Of a DNA stretch of 47,853 bases, positions 7,254 through 15,455 are shown in pieces. Under the pieces are notes generated by a model. It did no database searches. It was given only the letters and a program-made list of their open reading frames with translations, and was not told where the DNA came from. Source of the DNA: Streptomyces himastatinicus ATCC 53653 (GTDB lineage Bacteria; Actinomycetota; Actinomycetes; Streptomycetales; Streptomycetaceae); NCBI RefSeq assembly GCF_000158915.1, contig NZ_GG657754.1, positions 2,238,686-2,286,538 on the forward strand, read 5' to 3'. The translations under genes were made by a program, and so were the position numbers. Position 1 is the first letter of the stretch; each line of letters begins with the position of its first letter.

Positions 7254-8292
7254 AGTCGGCGTATGCGTCCCTGATCGCGTCGGAGGAGAGGTCGAGGTGC
7301 TCGAGGATCGTGTAGCGCCCGGGGCGGGTCTTCGGCGCGTACTCCACGACCTGGACGAACTCGTCCACGGTGAAGCCGATCTCCTCGGGCAGCACCGGAA
7401 GACCGTGCCGGTGCAGCACTTCGGCCATGAACGCCGACTGCTCGTGCTCCCCGCGCAGGTACATCGCGAACGCCCCGCCGAGACCGCACTGCTCGCCGTG
7501 GCTCGCCGCGCGCTTGGGGAACATGAGGTCGAAGGCGTGGTTGATCTCGTGGCAGGCACCGGACGCCGGACGGGAGTCGCCCGCGACCGACATCGAGATG
7601 CCGGTGAGGACCAGGCCCTCGGCCAGCACCTGGAGGAAGCCGTCGTCGCCGACGCCACCGGGGTGGCGCAGCACGGCCTCGCCCGCCTGGCGTGCCATGG
7701 CGGCCGCGAGTCCGTCGATCTGCTCGCCCGTCTCGCGGGCGGACAGCTCCCAGTCCGCGACCGCGGAGATGTTGGAGAGCGCGTCGCCGATGCCGGAGCG
7801 GACGAACCGGACCGGGGCCTCGCGGATCACGTCGAGGTCGATGACCACGGCGATCGGGTTCGGCACCCCGTACGAGCCGCGGCCCGCGTCGTTGTCGAGG
7901 GTCGCGACCGGTGAGCACAGACCGTCGTGCGAGAGGTTCGTGGCGACGGCGACCAGCGGGAGGCCGATGCGCGCCGCAGCGAACTTCGCACAGTCGATGA
8001 TCTTGCCACCGCCGAGTCCCACGACCGCGTCGTAGTGGCCGGACTTCATCCGGTCGGCGAGCTTGATCGCGTCATCGAGGGTGCCGCCGCCCACCTCGTA
8101 CCAGCTCGCGCCGGGCAGCGCCGGGGCCAGCCGCTCGCGCAGCACGGCCCCGGAGCCGCCGCTGATCGCGACGGCGAGCTTGCCGGAGGACGAGATCCGC
8201 TGGTCGGCCAGGACGTCCGCCAGGTCGTCCAGGGCGCCCGCGCGGATGTCGACGACGAGCGGCGAGGGGATGAGCCTCGTCAGTACTGGCAC
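7219..8292 (-). CDS. Iron-containing alcohol dehydrogenase family, glycerol-1-phosphate dehydrogenase-like (AraM/EgsA type)
   Basis: Soluble NAD(P)-dependent dehydrogenase of 357 residues, closest by pattern to sn-glycerol-1-phosphate dehydrogenase, which reduces dihydroxyacetone phosphate. It has the nucleotide-binding loop GLGGGKIIDCAKFAA (92-106), the family block ATNLSHDGLCSPVA (117-130), and the likely metal ligands Asp170 (GIGDALSN), His248 or His252 (CHEINH) and His265 (SHGEQCG). The GTG start at 8292 overlaps the cytidylyltransferase gene by 13 bp. In archaea and Bacillus this reaction supplies the glycerol-1-phosphate stereoisomer; here it would supply the polyol phosphate for activation by the neighbouring nucleotidyltransferase. 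A different phospho-keto substrate is possible; 3-dehydroquinate synthase relatives are less likely by motif. Confidence 0.85.
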   Translation of the reverse strand: MPVLTRLIPSPLVVDIRAGALDDLADVLADQRISSSGKLAVAISGGSGAVLRERLAPALPGASWYEVGGGTLDDAIKLADRMKSGHYDAVVGLGGGKIIDCAKFAAARIGLPLVAVATNLSHDGLCSPVATLDNDAGRGSYGVPNPIAVVIDLDVIREAPVRFVRSGIGDALSNISAVADWELSARETGEQIDGLAAAMARQAGEAVLRHPGGVGDDGFLQVLAEGLVLTGISMSVAGDSRPASGACHEINHAFDLMFPKRAASHGEQCGLGGAFAMYLRGEHEQSAFMAEVLHRHGLPVLPEEIGFTVDEFVQVVEYAPKTRPGRYTILEHLDLSSDAIRDAYADYAKAVSQAISG

Positions 8293-9017
8293 GCGATGTC
8301 ACGGCCCTTCGCCAGGTCGTCATGGTTGTCGATCTCGACCCACTTGATGTCGCCGATCGGGGCGACGTCGACCTTGAAGCCGCGGTTGACCAGCTCCTGG
8401 TAGCCGTCCTCGTAGTAGAGGTCGGGGTCGCGCTCGAAGGTGGTCTTCAGCGCGTCGGCGAGGTCGGCGGCGGCCTCGCCCTCGATGAGGGTGACGCCGA
8501 TGTACTCACCGGTGGCCTCGGCCGGGTCCATGAGCTTGGTGATCTTCTGGACGCCCTTGGCCGGGTCCGCGACGACCTTCATCTCCTCGTCGGCGAGCTG
8601 CTTCACCGTGTCGAGGGCGAGGATGATCTTCTGGCCGTTGCCGCGGGCGGCGAGCAGGGTCTTCTCGACGGAGACCGGGTGCACGGTGTCGCCGTTGGCG
8701 AGGATCACGGTGTGCTTGATCGCGTCACGGGCGCACCACAGGGAGTAGGCGTTGTTCCACTCCTCGGCCTTGTCGTTGTCGATCAGGGTGAGCTTGAGGC
8801 CGTACTTCTGCTCCAGGGCCTCCTTGCGCTCGTACACCGCTTCCTTGCGGTAGCCGACCACGATCGCGACCTCGGTCAGGCCGACCTCCGCGAAGTTGCC
8901 GAGGGTCAGGTCGAGGACGGTGGTCTCACCGTCGACCGGCACCAGGGCCTTGGGGAGGGTGTCGGTGTAGGGGCGCAGACGCCGTCCGGCGCCGGCCGCC
9001 AGCACGAGGCCGATCAT
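8280..9017 (-). CDS. LicC-like phospho-alcohol cytidylyltransferase (NTP_transferase family)
   Basis: Nucleotidyltransferase of 245 residues. The N terminus LVLAAGAGRRLRPYTDTLPK carries the NTP-binding signature and the catalytic Lys of KALVPV; ILANGD (105-110) supplies the metal-binding Asp. EEWNNAYSLW (86-94) and the late KWVEIDNHDDL are the features shared with LicC (CDP-choline) and archaeal inositol-1-phosphate cytidylyltransferases rather than with sugar thymidylyltransferases. Predicted reaction: CTP plus a phospho-alcohol (glycerol-1-phosphate from the next gene, or inositol or choline phosphate) to the CDP-alcohol used by the two flanking phosphotransferases. The ATG at 9017 overlaps the upstream stop as ATGA. 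A longer open frame continues upstream only because of the frameshift in the neighbouring gene. Substrate is inferred. Confidence 0.85.
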   Translation of the reverse strand: MIGLVLAAGAGRRLRPYTDTLPKALVPVDGETTVLDLTLGNFAEVGLTEVAIVVGYRKEAVYERKEALEQKYGLKLTLIDNDKAEEWNNAYSLWCARDAIKHTVILANGDTVHPVSVEKTLLAARGNGQKIILALDTVKQLADEEMKVVADPAKGVQKITKLMDPAEATGEYIGVTLIEGEAAADLADALKTTFERDPDLYYEDGYQELVNRGFKVDVAPIGDIKWVEIDNHDDLAKGRDIACQY

Positions 9018-10916
9018 GCGGGTTCTCCTGTTTCGTCGTGTACTGCGGGGGCCCCGGAGGACACCCAGAAGCGGATGCTCTCGATGAGCACCGTCACCGC
9101 GATGACCACGGCGAGCGCGGTCAGCGCGATGGTGAAACCTTGATTCCGGTCGTGCAGCAGGGCGGCGGCGGCCGTGACCACCAGGATCCGCCCCTCGTGC
9201 CCGCCGATCGCCCGCACCAGCCAGTGCGGCGGCGCCCCGGTGCCGCCGCGGATGCGGTACACCGTGTCGTAGTGATGGTAGGCGACGGCCGCCACCAGCC
9301 CGAAAGCCGCAGGCAACGCCCCGTTCACCTCCGAGCGGGCGGCGAGGACGAGGACGGTGCCGTACTCCGCGGCGCGGAAGAGGGGCGGCACCAGCCAGTC
9401 GAGCGCGCCCTTGAGGGGCGCGGCCACGGCACGGTCCGCGCAGGTCGCGTAGAAGGCGGCCAGCAGGACGAGCTGCCATGAGCCGAAGGCGAACGTGTCC
9501 GCGGCAGTGACCATCATGACGGCGCCGCAGAGCGCGAGGCAGGGCGCCAGAAAACGGCTTGGCTTGCGCGGCGCCACCTTGGCACCCAGCTCCGCCAGCG
9601 GGCCGGAGTCCGCGAGGTCGGCGAGGGCCTGCGCGGCCCGGTCGGTGCGCCGCGCCTTGCGGGTGAGCGAGCGCAGCACGCGCCCGGCGGTGGTGTAGCA
9701 GGCGGCCAGCGCACAGCCTATGAGCAGGACGTAGAAGGTGATGCGGGGCGTGGTGAGCGCGGTCAGCACGGCGATCATCGCCCAGCGCTCGCCGATCGGC
9801 AGCACGATCATGCGCCGCACCCAGACCGTCCAGCCGACGCTGTTGAGGCGGTCGGAGAGGGCGGCGGTGGGGCTGCTGTTGCCGGTGGCGTCGTGGTTGG
9901 CCTCGTTGAAGGAGAAGTCCACGACGTGGCGGCAGGTCTGGAGCACCATCGCGCCCAGCGCGAGCGCCCATACGTCGTCGCCGTCGGCGTTGGCCGCCCC
10001 GAGGGCGAGGCCCGCGTAGTACGCGTACTCCTTGGCCCGGTCGAACGTCGCGTCCAGCCAGGCGCCGAGCGTGGAGTACTGGAGCGAGTAGCGGGCCAGC
10101 TGGCCGTCGGTGCAGTCGAGGACGAACGAGGCGATCAGCAGCACCCCGGCCGCGACGAACCCGGGCCGGGTGCCGGTCGCGGCGCAGCCCGCGGCGATGA
10201 GGGCGGTGAGGAGGGAGGCGGTGGTGACCTGATTGGGCTCCAGCCCGCCGACGGGCGCACCAGCGGGGGATGTAGCGGGAGTAGGGGCTGATGCAGAAGG
10301 TCGTGAAGAAACCGTCCCGCGCCTTCACGGCGGTGCGCAGCCGCACCTTCTCCTCGTCCACCGCGGCGGTCTCCGCCAGCGCCGCCGCCCGGCGCTCCTC
10401 GTCCGCGGGCACGGTGGCGACCAGCACACCCAGCTCGGGACGGTGGGGGGTGGCGCCTTCGGCGTCGAGGGCGGCCGCGATGTCGTCCACGAGGGAGGGC
10501 GTACGGGCCTCCGCCGTTTCCTCGGCCGTCTCCTCAGCGCTGCCGACCGTCGCCACCGACCCGGCGGCGCCCGCGGGCGACGGCGCGCGCTCGGCCTGCC
10601 CGGCGGCGCCGGGGGCCGCCGCGGCGGCCGTGACCGCGCGGGCCAGCGCGGCCCGCGCCTCCGGCTGCGCCGTCAGCGCGCCGGTCACGGCGGCGGCGGG
10701 GAAGCGGGGGTCGGTCAGCGCCAGCCGGAGGGCGTGGCCGTGGCCGACGAAACGGTGGTCGACGAGGGCCACCCGCTCACGCGGCGGGACGGCGGCCAGC
10801 TCCGTCGCCACCCCGGCCGCGTCGATCGCCGTGCGCACGTCGAAACCCAGCGACCGCAGGTCGTCCTGGAGAGACGAGCCGGCGACCGGGGCACCGGTGA
10901 GAATCGCGGTCGACAG
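9014..10916 (-). pseudogene. DUF5941-type CDP-alcohol phosphatidyltransferase, interrupted by a single-base frameshift
   Basis: Large membrane protein, about 633 residues once one base is removed. The N-terminal part (about residues 1-180) has an Ala-rich linker. The middle has the intact CDP-alcohol phosphotransferase signature DCTDGQLAR, eight residues, GAWLD, ATFD. The C-terminal part is a multi-span region resembling what I recall as DUF5941. Codons read SPYSRYIPRWCARR before 10250, then must shift by one to read GLEPNQVTTASLL, so one extra base lies near 10246-10252. The best start is a CTG at 10916 with AAGGAG 9 nt upstream, since that frame has an in-frame TGA at 10923-10925 and opens LSTAILTGAPVAGSSL. 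Its stop overlaps the cytidylyltransferase start as ATGA. Either a sequence error or a real lesion in the first gene of the cassette. Confidence 0.75.
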
Positions 10917-11173
10917 ACGAACTCACTCCTTGGCAGCTGACATGGTGGCCGCGCCGCTCTGGCACAGGCCTGAAGCCCTCGGAACAGGGGGCAACGCGCA
11001 TCCCGGTCCCGGGTGGGGCGGGCGGCATGTCGGCAGAGGCTATCGGATCGATGGAAGCGACCGTTCACCGCACATTCACCACACGATCGGGGGAACGACC
11101 GCTTCCCGCGCCGCCGATCATCATGGTGGATGGCGTGTCCCCTCGACAAACGGGCGCCGCCCTGACCTGTGGA

Positions 11174-11179
11174 TAGGGT
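11174..11179 (+). promoter_or_regulatory. -10 box of galE, probably leaderless
   Basis: TAGGGT sits 6 nt before the galE ATG at 11186, so transcription would begin at or next to the start codon. No convincing -35 at the usual distance; AGGG within the same stretch could instead act as a short Shine-Dalgarno. It lies in the 269-bp divergent region between galE and the CDP-alcohol cassette. Confidence 0.4.
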
Positions 11180-11185
11180 GCCGTC

Positions 11186-12172
11186 ATGACGTGGCTGATC
11201 ACAGGTGGTGCCGGATATATCGGGTCGCATGTCGTGCGGGCGATGGCCCGGGCCGGCGAGCGGGTGGCCGTCCTCGACGACATCTCCAGCGGAATCCCCG
11301 AGCGGCTGCCCGAGGACGTTCCGCTCGTGCGCGGCTCCACGCTGGACCGTGAGCTGCTGGACCGTACGTTCGCCGAGCTGAACATCACCGGCGTGGTGCA
11401 TCTGGCGGCGAAGAAGCAGGTCGGGGAGTCGGTCGAGCAGCCGCTGCGGTACTACCGGGAGAATGTGCACGGCCTCACCGTGCTGCTGGAGGCCGTGGCC
11501 GCCGCCGGGATCGGCAGTTTCCTCTTCTCCTCCTCCGCCGCCGTCTACGGCATGCCGGATGTGGAACTGGTCACCGAGGACACCCCGTGTGTCCCGATGA
11601 ACCCGTACGGAGAGACCAAGCTCGCCGGAGAATGGCTGGTCAGGGCCGTGGGGGCGGCGCATTCGATCTCGACGGCCTGTCTGCGCTACTTCAATGTGGC
11701 GGGTGCCACGCGGCCCGAGCTGTCCGACACCGGGGTTTTCAACATCATCCCCATGATGTTCGAGCGGATCACACATGGGGAGGCTCCGAGGATCTTCGGT
11801 GATGACTATCCGACCCCGGACGGCACCTGCATCCGTGACTACATCCACGTCGAGGACCTGGCCTCCGCCCACCTCGCCGTGGCCCGCCGGCTGGCCGCGC
11901 GGCCGGGCGCGGGCGATCTGACGGTGAACATCGGCACCGGTCAGGGCGTCTCGGTGCGCGAGATGGCCGACTTGATCGCCGAGGTCACCGGCCGCCGCGA
12001 GCCCGCCCCCGTGGTCGAGCCCCGCCGTCCGGGCGACCCGGCCCGGGTCGTCGGATCGACCGACCTGATCGCCAAGGAACTGGGCTGGAGCGCCCGGCAC
12101 GATGTGCGCGCGATGGTGGAGTCCGCCTGGGAGGGCTGGTGCCTCCGCCACCCCGAGGCACGCCAGAGCTGA
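11186..12172 (+). CDS. galE: UDP-glucose 4-epimerase
   Basis: Extended short-chain dehydrogenase that interconverts UDP-glucose and UDP-galactose (possibly the N-acetyl forms). In 328 residues: NAD-binding GGAGYIGSH (7-15), the SSSAAVYG loop with its catalytic Ser (116-122), the Tyr-x3-Lys pair in NPYGETK (Tyr141, Lys145), RYFNVAGA and the late DYIHVEDLA substrate block. Length is standard. It diverges from the CDP-alcohol/glycosyltransferase/exporter cassette, where a UDP-hexose epimerase could supply the glycosyl donor; it could equally be a housekeeping galE. No strong Shine-Dalgarno is present. A long hairpin lies 38 bp downstream and would end its transcript. Confidence 0.93.
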   Translation: MTWLITGGAGYIGSHVVRAMARAGERVAVLDDISSGIPERLPEDVPLVRGSTLDRELLDRTFAELNITGVVHLAAKKQVGESVEQPLRYYRENVHGLTVLLEAVAAAGIGSFLFSSSAAVYGMPDVELVTEDTPCVPMNPYGETKLAGEWLVRAVGAAHSISTACLRYFNVAGATRPELSDTGVFNIIPMMFERITHGEAPRIFGDDYPTPDGTCIRDYIHVEDLASAHLAVARRLAARPGAGDLTVNIGTGQGVSVREMADLIAEVTGRREPAPVVEPRRPGDPARVVGSTDLIAKELGWSARHDVRAMVESAWEGWCLRHPEARQS

Positions 12173-12210
12173 ATCCGCGCCCCAGCGCGGCTCGACCGGA
12201 CGGCGGTATC

Positions 12211-12268
12211 CCTGCCCGGGGCGCGGCCCCCGCGTAGTTCACTGGGGACGGGGGCCGTCCCGGGCAGG
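12211..12268 (+). terminator. Long hairpin after galE that runs into the ribosome binding site of the CDF gene
   Basis: CCTGCCCGGG (12211-12220) pairs with CCCGGGCAGG (12259-12268), and inside it GGCCCCCG (12225-12232) pairs with CGGGGGCC (12249-12256), leaving a small asymmetric internal loop and a 16-nt loop. The last three bases of the 3' arm are the first three of the AGGAGG Shine-Dalgarno (12266-12271) of the metal-transporter gene. It can act as the galE terminator and would also mask that ribosome binding site in a read-through transcript. Confidence 0.7.
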
Positions 12269-12282
12269 AGGGCCGTACCGAC

Positions 12283-13194
12283 ATGGGCGCAGGTCATGAC
12301 CACCGCACCGCGGGCACCGGGCATCGGTGGCGGTTGCGGATCGCGCTCGTCATCACCGTCACCGTGATGGTCGTGGAGATCGTCGGCGGGCTGCTCGCCG
12401 ATTCGCTCGCGCTGCTCGCGGACGCCGGGCACATGGCGACCGACGCGCTCGGCCTGGCCATGTCGCTGCTGGCGATCCACTTCGCGGGGCGCCCGCCCAG
12501 CCCGCGGCGTACGTATGGATACGCACGCGCCGAGATCCTGGCGGCGCTCGGGAACTGTCTGCTGCTGTTCGGGGTCGGCGGCTACATCCTCTACGAGGCG
12601 GTGGTGCGCTTCCTCGAACCCGCCGCCACCCGGGGCGGCCTGGTGATCGTCTTCGGCGCGGTCGGGCTGGCCGCGAACCTGGTGTCGCTGGCCCTGCTGC
12701 GGGGCGGGCAGCGGGAGAGCCTGAACGTGCGGGGCGCGTTCCTGGAGGTGCTGGCGGACGCCCTGGGGTCGGTCGCGGTGCTGGTGTCGGCCGGGATCAT
12801 CGTGGCCACGGGGTGGCAGGCGGCCGATCCGATCGCCTCGCTCGGGATCGCGCTCATGATCGTGCCGCGTACGTACACCCTGCTCCGGGAGACGCTGAAC
12901 GTCCTCCTGGAGGCGGCGCCGCGGGACGTCGACATGGCCGCGGTGCGCGCCCACATCCTCGCGCTGCCCGGTGTGGAGGGGCTGCACGACCTTCATGTGT
13001 GGACCATCACCTCCGGGATGCCGGTGCTCTCCGCACATGTGGTGGTCGGGCGGCCGGTGCTCGACGCGGTGGGTCATGAGCGGCTGCTGCACGATCTCCA
13101 GGGGTGTCTGGGGGAGCATTTCGACGTCGCACACTGCACGTTTCAGCTGGAACCGGGTGGACATGCTGATCACGAAGCCCGGCTGTGCCAGTGA
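12283..13194 (+). CDS. Cation diffusion facilitator (CzcD/ZitB-like zinc/cobalt/cadmium efflux)
   Basis: Inner-membrane divalent-metal/proton antiporter of 303 residues with six predicted spans and a cytoplasmic C-terminal dimerisation domain. The HRTAGTGH N terminus, the metal-site segment LLADAGHMATDALGL (TM2, His and Asp ligands) and LEVLADALGS (TM5) are the CDF pattern; the TM5 site has Glu rather than the His found in ZitB-type proteins, as I recall for CzcD-like members. The cytoplasmic domain carries LPGVEGLHDLHVWTITSGMP and a late DVAHCTFQLEP. The ATG at 12283 has AGGAGG 11 nt upstream; part of that motif is inside a long hairpin, so translation may be restrained. Exact metal not determinable. 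Confidence 0.9.
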   Translation: MGAGHDHRTAGTGHRWRLRIALVITVTVMVVEIVGGLLADSLALLADAGHMATDALGLAMSLLAIHFAGRPPSPRRTYGYARAEILAALGNCLLLFGVGGYILYEAVVRFLEPAATRGGLVIVFGAVGLAANLVSLALLRGGQRESLNVRGAFLEVLADALGSVAVLVSAGIIVATGWQAADPIASLGIALMIVPRTYTLLRETLNVLLEAAPRDVDMAAVRAHILALPGVEGLHDLHVWTITSGMPVLSAHVVVGRPVLDAVGHERLLHDLQGCLGEHFDVAHCTFQLEPGGHADHEARLCQ

Positions 13195-13249
13195 CACGTG
13201 CATGGGTGCGGCAGACTTGGGGGCCAAAGTCGGAACTATGAGGACGGTC

Positions 13250-13864
13250 ATGCCGATCACACCCGCAAGCGGCCCCTCCGCCGAGACCGCCGCCGCGTCC
13301 CCCGCGCCGAACGGCTCGACGGAATCGATCATGCTCGAACTGGTCGATGAGGCCGGCACCACGATCGGCACCGCGGAGAAGCTCGCGGCGCATCTGGCGC
13401 CCGGGCAGCTGCACCGGGCGTTCTCGGTCTTCCTCTTCGACGAGCGGGGGCGGCTGCTGCTCCAGCGCCGCGCCCTGGGCAAGTACCACTCCCCCGGCGT
13501 CTGGTCGAACACCTGCTGCGGCCATCCGTACCCCGGCGAACCGCCGTTCGTGGCCGCGGCCCGCCGCACCGGCGAGGAGCTGGGCATCGCGCCCGCGCTG
13601 CTCGGCGAGGCGGGCACGGTCCGCTACAACCACCCGGACCCGGCCTCGGGGCTGGTCGAGCAGGAGTACAACCACCTGTTCGTCGGGCTGCTGAAGGAGA
13701 CGCCGCGGCCGGATCCGCAGGAGATCGGCGAGACGGCCTTCGTCACGCCGGACGAGCTGGCGAAGCTGCGCGCCGAGGGCCCGTTCTCGGCGTGGTTCAT
13801 GACCGTGCTGGACGCGGCCCGGCCGGCGATCCGGGAGCTGACCGGGGCGGCCGCAGGCTGGTGA
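13250..13864 (+). CDS. idi: Isopentenyl-diphosphate delta-isomerase, type I
   Basis: Nudix-fold isomerase interconverting IPP and DMAPP, the isoprenoid building blocks. In 204 residues: the catalytic Cys in WSNTCCGHP (Cys90), the catalytic Glu in the EQEYNHLFVG block (around 137-139), and a Nudix-like helix AARRTGEELGI (103-113). The N-terminal 25 residues are Ala/Pro/Ser-rich and probably disordered. I chose the ATG at 13250, with GAGGA upstream, over the ATG at 13238. The last 68 bp overlap the converging ATP-binding-protein gene, and the idi stop lies inside that gene's C-terminal codons. An isoprenoid role next to hopanoid genes 11 kb away is a plausible functional link, not an operon. 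Confidence 0.93.
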   Translation: MPITPASGPSAETAAASPAPNGSTESIMLELVDEAGTTIGTAEKLAAHLAPGQLHRAFSVFLFDERGRLLLQRRALGKYHSPGVWSNTCCGHPYPGEPPFVAAARRTGEELGIAPALLGEAGTVRYNHPDPASGLVEQEYNHLFVGLLKETPRPDPQEIGETAFVTPDELAKLRAEGPFSAWFMTVLDAARPAIRELTGAAAGW

Positions 13865-14369
13865 GCGGCCCGCCGTCGGGTACGGGGGCGGCGGAGGTCA
13901 GCGGCAGGGCCGCCCAGACCGTCTTGCCGCCGCTCGCCGTGTGATCGACGTCGTACCGCCCGCCGGACTCCTCCGCGATCGCCTGCACCAGCAGCAGTCC
14001 GCGGCCGCCGGTCCGCCCCTGATCCGCCTCCAGCTCCAGGGGTCTGGGCCGGTACGGATGGTTGTCCTCGACGGCGACCCGCACCCAGCCCCGGCCGATC
14101 GACACCTCGACCCCGATCTGCGGGGAGAGCAGCGCCGCGTGCCGCACCGCGTTGGTGACCAGCTCGGAGACGATCAGCAGCAGATTGGGCACCAGATCGC
14201 CCTGCCCGGACACCCCCTGATGGGCCAGCAGATCGCGCACCGCGTGCCGGGCCTGCGGTACGGAGGACTCCAGGGCCGGTGCGGTGAACCGCCACACCCC
14301 CTCGCCGACCGCCGGTCCGCGCGGCGGGGCGTGCCCCGGTTCGGAGGGGACTCTCCCGACGATCTCCAT
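13797..14369 (-). CDS. RsbW-like ATP-binding regulatory protein (HATPase_c_2)
   Basis: Small cytoplasmic GHKL-fold protein of 190 residues of the anti-sigma-factor/serine-kinase type that is abundant in Streptomyces. The N-box is LLLIVSELVTNAVRHAAL and the G2 loop is GGRGLLLVQAIAEESGGRYD. The G1 motif is degenerate (VAVEDNHPYRP instead of DxGxG), which is common in this paralogous group. The C terminus is a Pro-rich tail. A GTG at 14378 would add three residues; neither start has a strong Shine-Dalgarno. It overlaps idi tail to tail by 68 bp. Partner sigma factor or antagonist is not in the window. Confidence 0.85.
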   Translation of the reverse strand: MEIVGRVPSEPGHAPPRGPAVGEGVWRFTAPALESSVPQARHAVRDLLAHQGVSGQGDLVPNLLLIVSELVTNAVRHAALLSPQIGVEVSIGRGWVRVAVEDNHPYRPRPLELEADQGRTGGRGLLLVQAIAEESGGRYDVDHTASGGKTVWAALPLTSAAPVPDGGPLTSLRPPRSAPGSPAGPRPARS

Positions 14370-14601
14370 GCCCGACACCCACCCATCGCCACGGCTCGAC
14401 CTCTCGGGTCGAGTGTTGGGAATGGTCTGGTACGGATCGGTGAACTGAGCACAACTTAACGCCTATCGACCGCTTTTGTTCGTTGGCGTATGCCAGGGTC
14501 ACTCGCTCGACTGTTCCTGCCCGTCTGAATGACGCCCCCTGGTGCCTATGGCTCGACCCCGGCCGGAAGCCGCCGAGCGGTGATCGGCCCGGCGGCCCGG
14601 A

Positions 14602-14607
14602 TACGAT
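14602..14607 (+). promoter_or_regulatory. -10 box of the enoyl-CoA hydratase gene, leaderless arrangement
   Basis: TACGAT ends 7 nt before the ATG at 14615, and no Shine-Dalgarno is present, so the transcript probably starts at the ATG. No good -35 match was seen at 17-18 bp. Confidence 0.45.
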
Positions 14608-14614
14608 CCGCCGC

Positions 14615-15375
14615 ATGGAGCCCTGCCTGCGGCACGACGTCACGGACGGCATAGCGACCGTCGTCATCCACAATCCCGCCAAGCGCAACGCGCTGACCCC
14701 CGCCATGTGGAGCGCGCTGCCCCCGCTGCTCGACCGGCTCGCCGCCGACCCCGCCGTACGGGCGCTCGTGCTCACCGGCCACGGGGACACCTTCTGCGCG
14801 GGCGCCGACATCGGCTCGCTCAGCGCGACGTACGAGCGGTCGACGGGCCTCGCGCTGCCCGCCGAGGAGGCCCTCGCGGCCTTCCCCAAGCCGACGCTGG
14901 CCGCGGTGCGCGGCTACTGCGTGGGCGGCGGCTGCCAGCTGGCCGCCGCCTGCGATCTGCGGTTCGCGGAGGAGGGCGCGCTCTTCGGGGTCACCCCGGC
15001 CAAGCTCGGCATCGTCTACGCCCCCGGGTCCACCCGGCGGCTGGTGGAGCTGATCGGGCCCGCCGGCACCAAATACCTGCTGTTCTCGGGCGAGCTGATC
15101 GGCACCGAACGGGCGCTGCGCACCGGTCTGGTCGACGAGGTACTGCCGACGGGCGAGCTGGACAAGCGGGTCGCGGAGTTCACGCGGGTACTGGTGTCCC
15201 GGTCGCAGCTCACGCAGGCGGCGGCCAAGGAGTTCGCGGCCGGGCCCGCCGACGCGGAGCGGATCGCGTACTGGCAGGAGCAGGTTTCGTTGTCAGCGGT
15301 GAGGCCGGGGAGGGGATCGCCGCCTTCCTGGGGCGCCGGGCGCCGCGCTTCGGATGGACCCCGCCGGTCGCCTGA
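14615..15375 (+). pseudogene. Enoyl-CoA hydratase/isomerase family protein, interrupted by a single-base frameshift
   Basis: Crotonase-fold enzyme acting on acyl-CoA thioesters, about 253 residues when repaired. Visible are the N-terminal HNPAKRNALTPAMW block, the oxyanion-hole segments FCAGADIGSL and RGYCVGGGCQLAAACDLRF, and the LGIVYAPGSTRRLVELIG region. The frame is clean to AERIAYWQEQV near 15285, then the conserved end VSGEAGEGIAAFLGRR continues in the -1 frame to the TGA at 15373. One base missing in the TTT run near 15284-15286 would restore a full-length protein. Read straight through, the first frame runs on to 15445 with an unrelated tail. Probably a sequence error; substrate unknown. 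Confidence 0.78.
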
Positions 15376-15442
15376 CCGCACCGGAACCGGCCACCCGGCC
15401 ACGGACTGCCGGACCCGGCTGCCGACTCTCCCTACCAGCCGG

Positions 15443-15448
15443 TAGCGT
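15443..15448 (+). promoter_or_regulatory. -10 box of the SCO6745-family gene, leaderless arrangement
   Basis: TAGCGT ends 7 nt before the ATG at 15456 and there is no Shine-Dalgarno. The same hexamer and nearly the same spacing occur upstream of the endonuclease V gene (45963-45968). Confidence 0.45.
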
Positions 15449-15455
15449 GCGCTCC

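Noticed and set aside
8280..10838. An 852-residue open frame spanning the cytidylyltransferase and upstream gene
   Set aside because: Only its first and last parts are protein-like; the middle is the wrong frame of the CDP-alcohol phosphotransferase. It results from one extra base near 10250.
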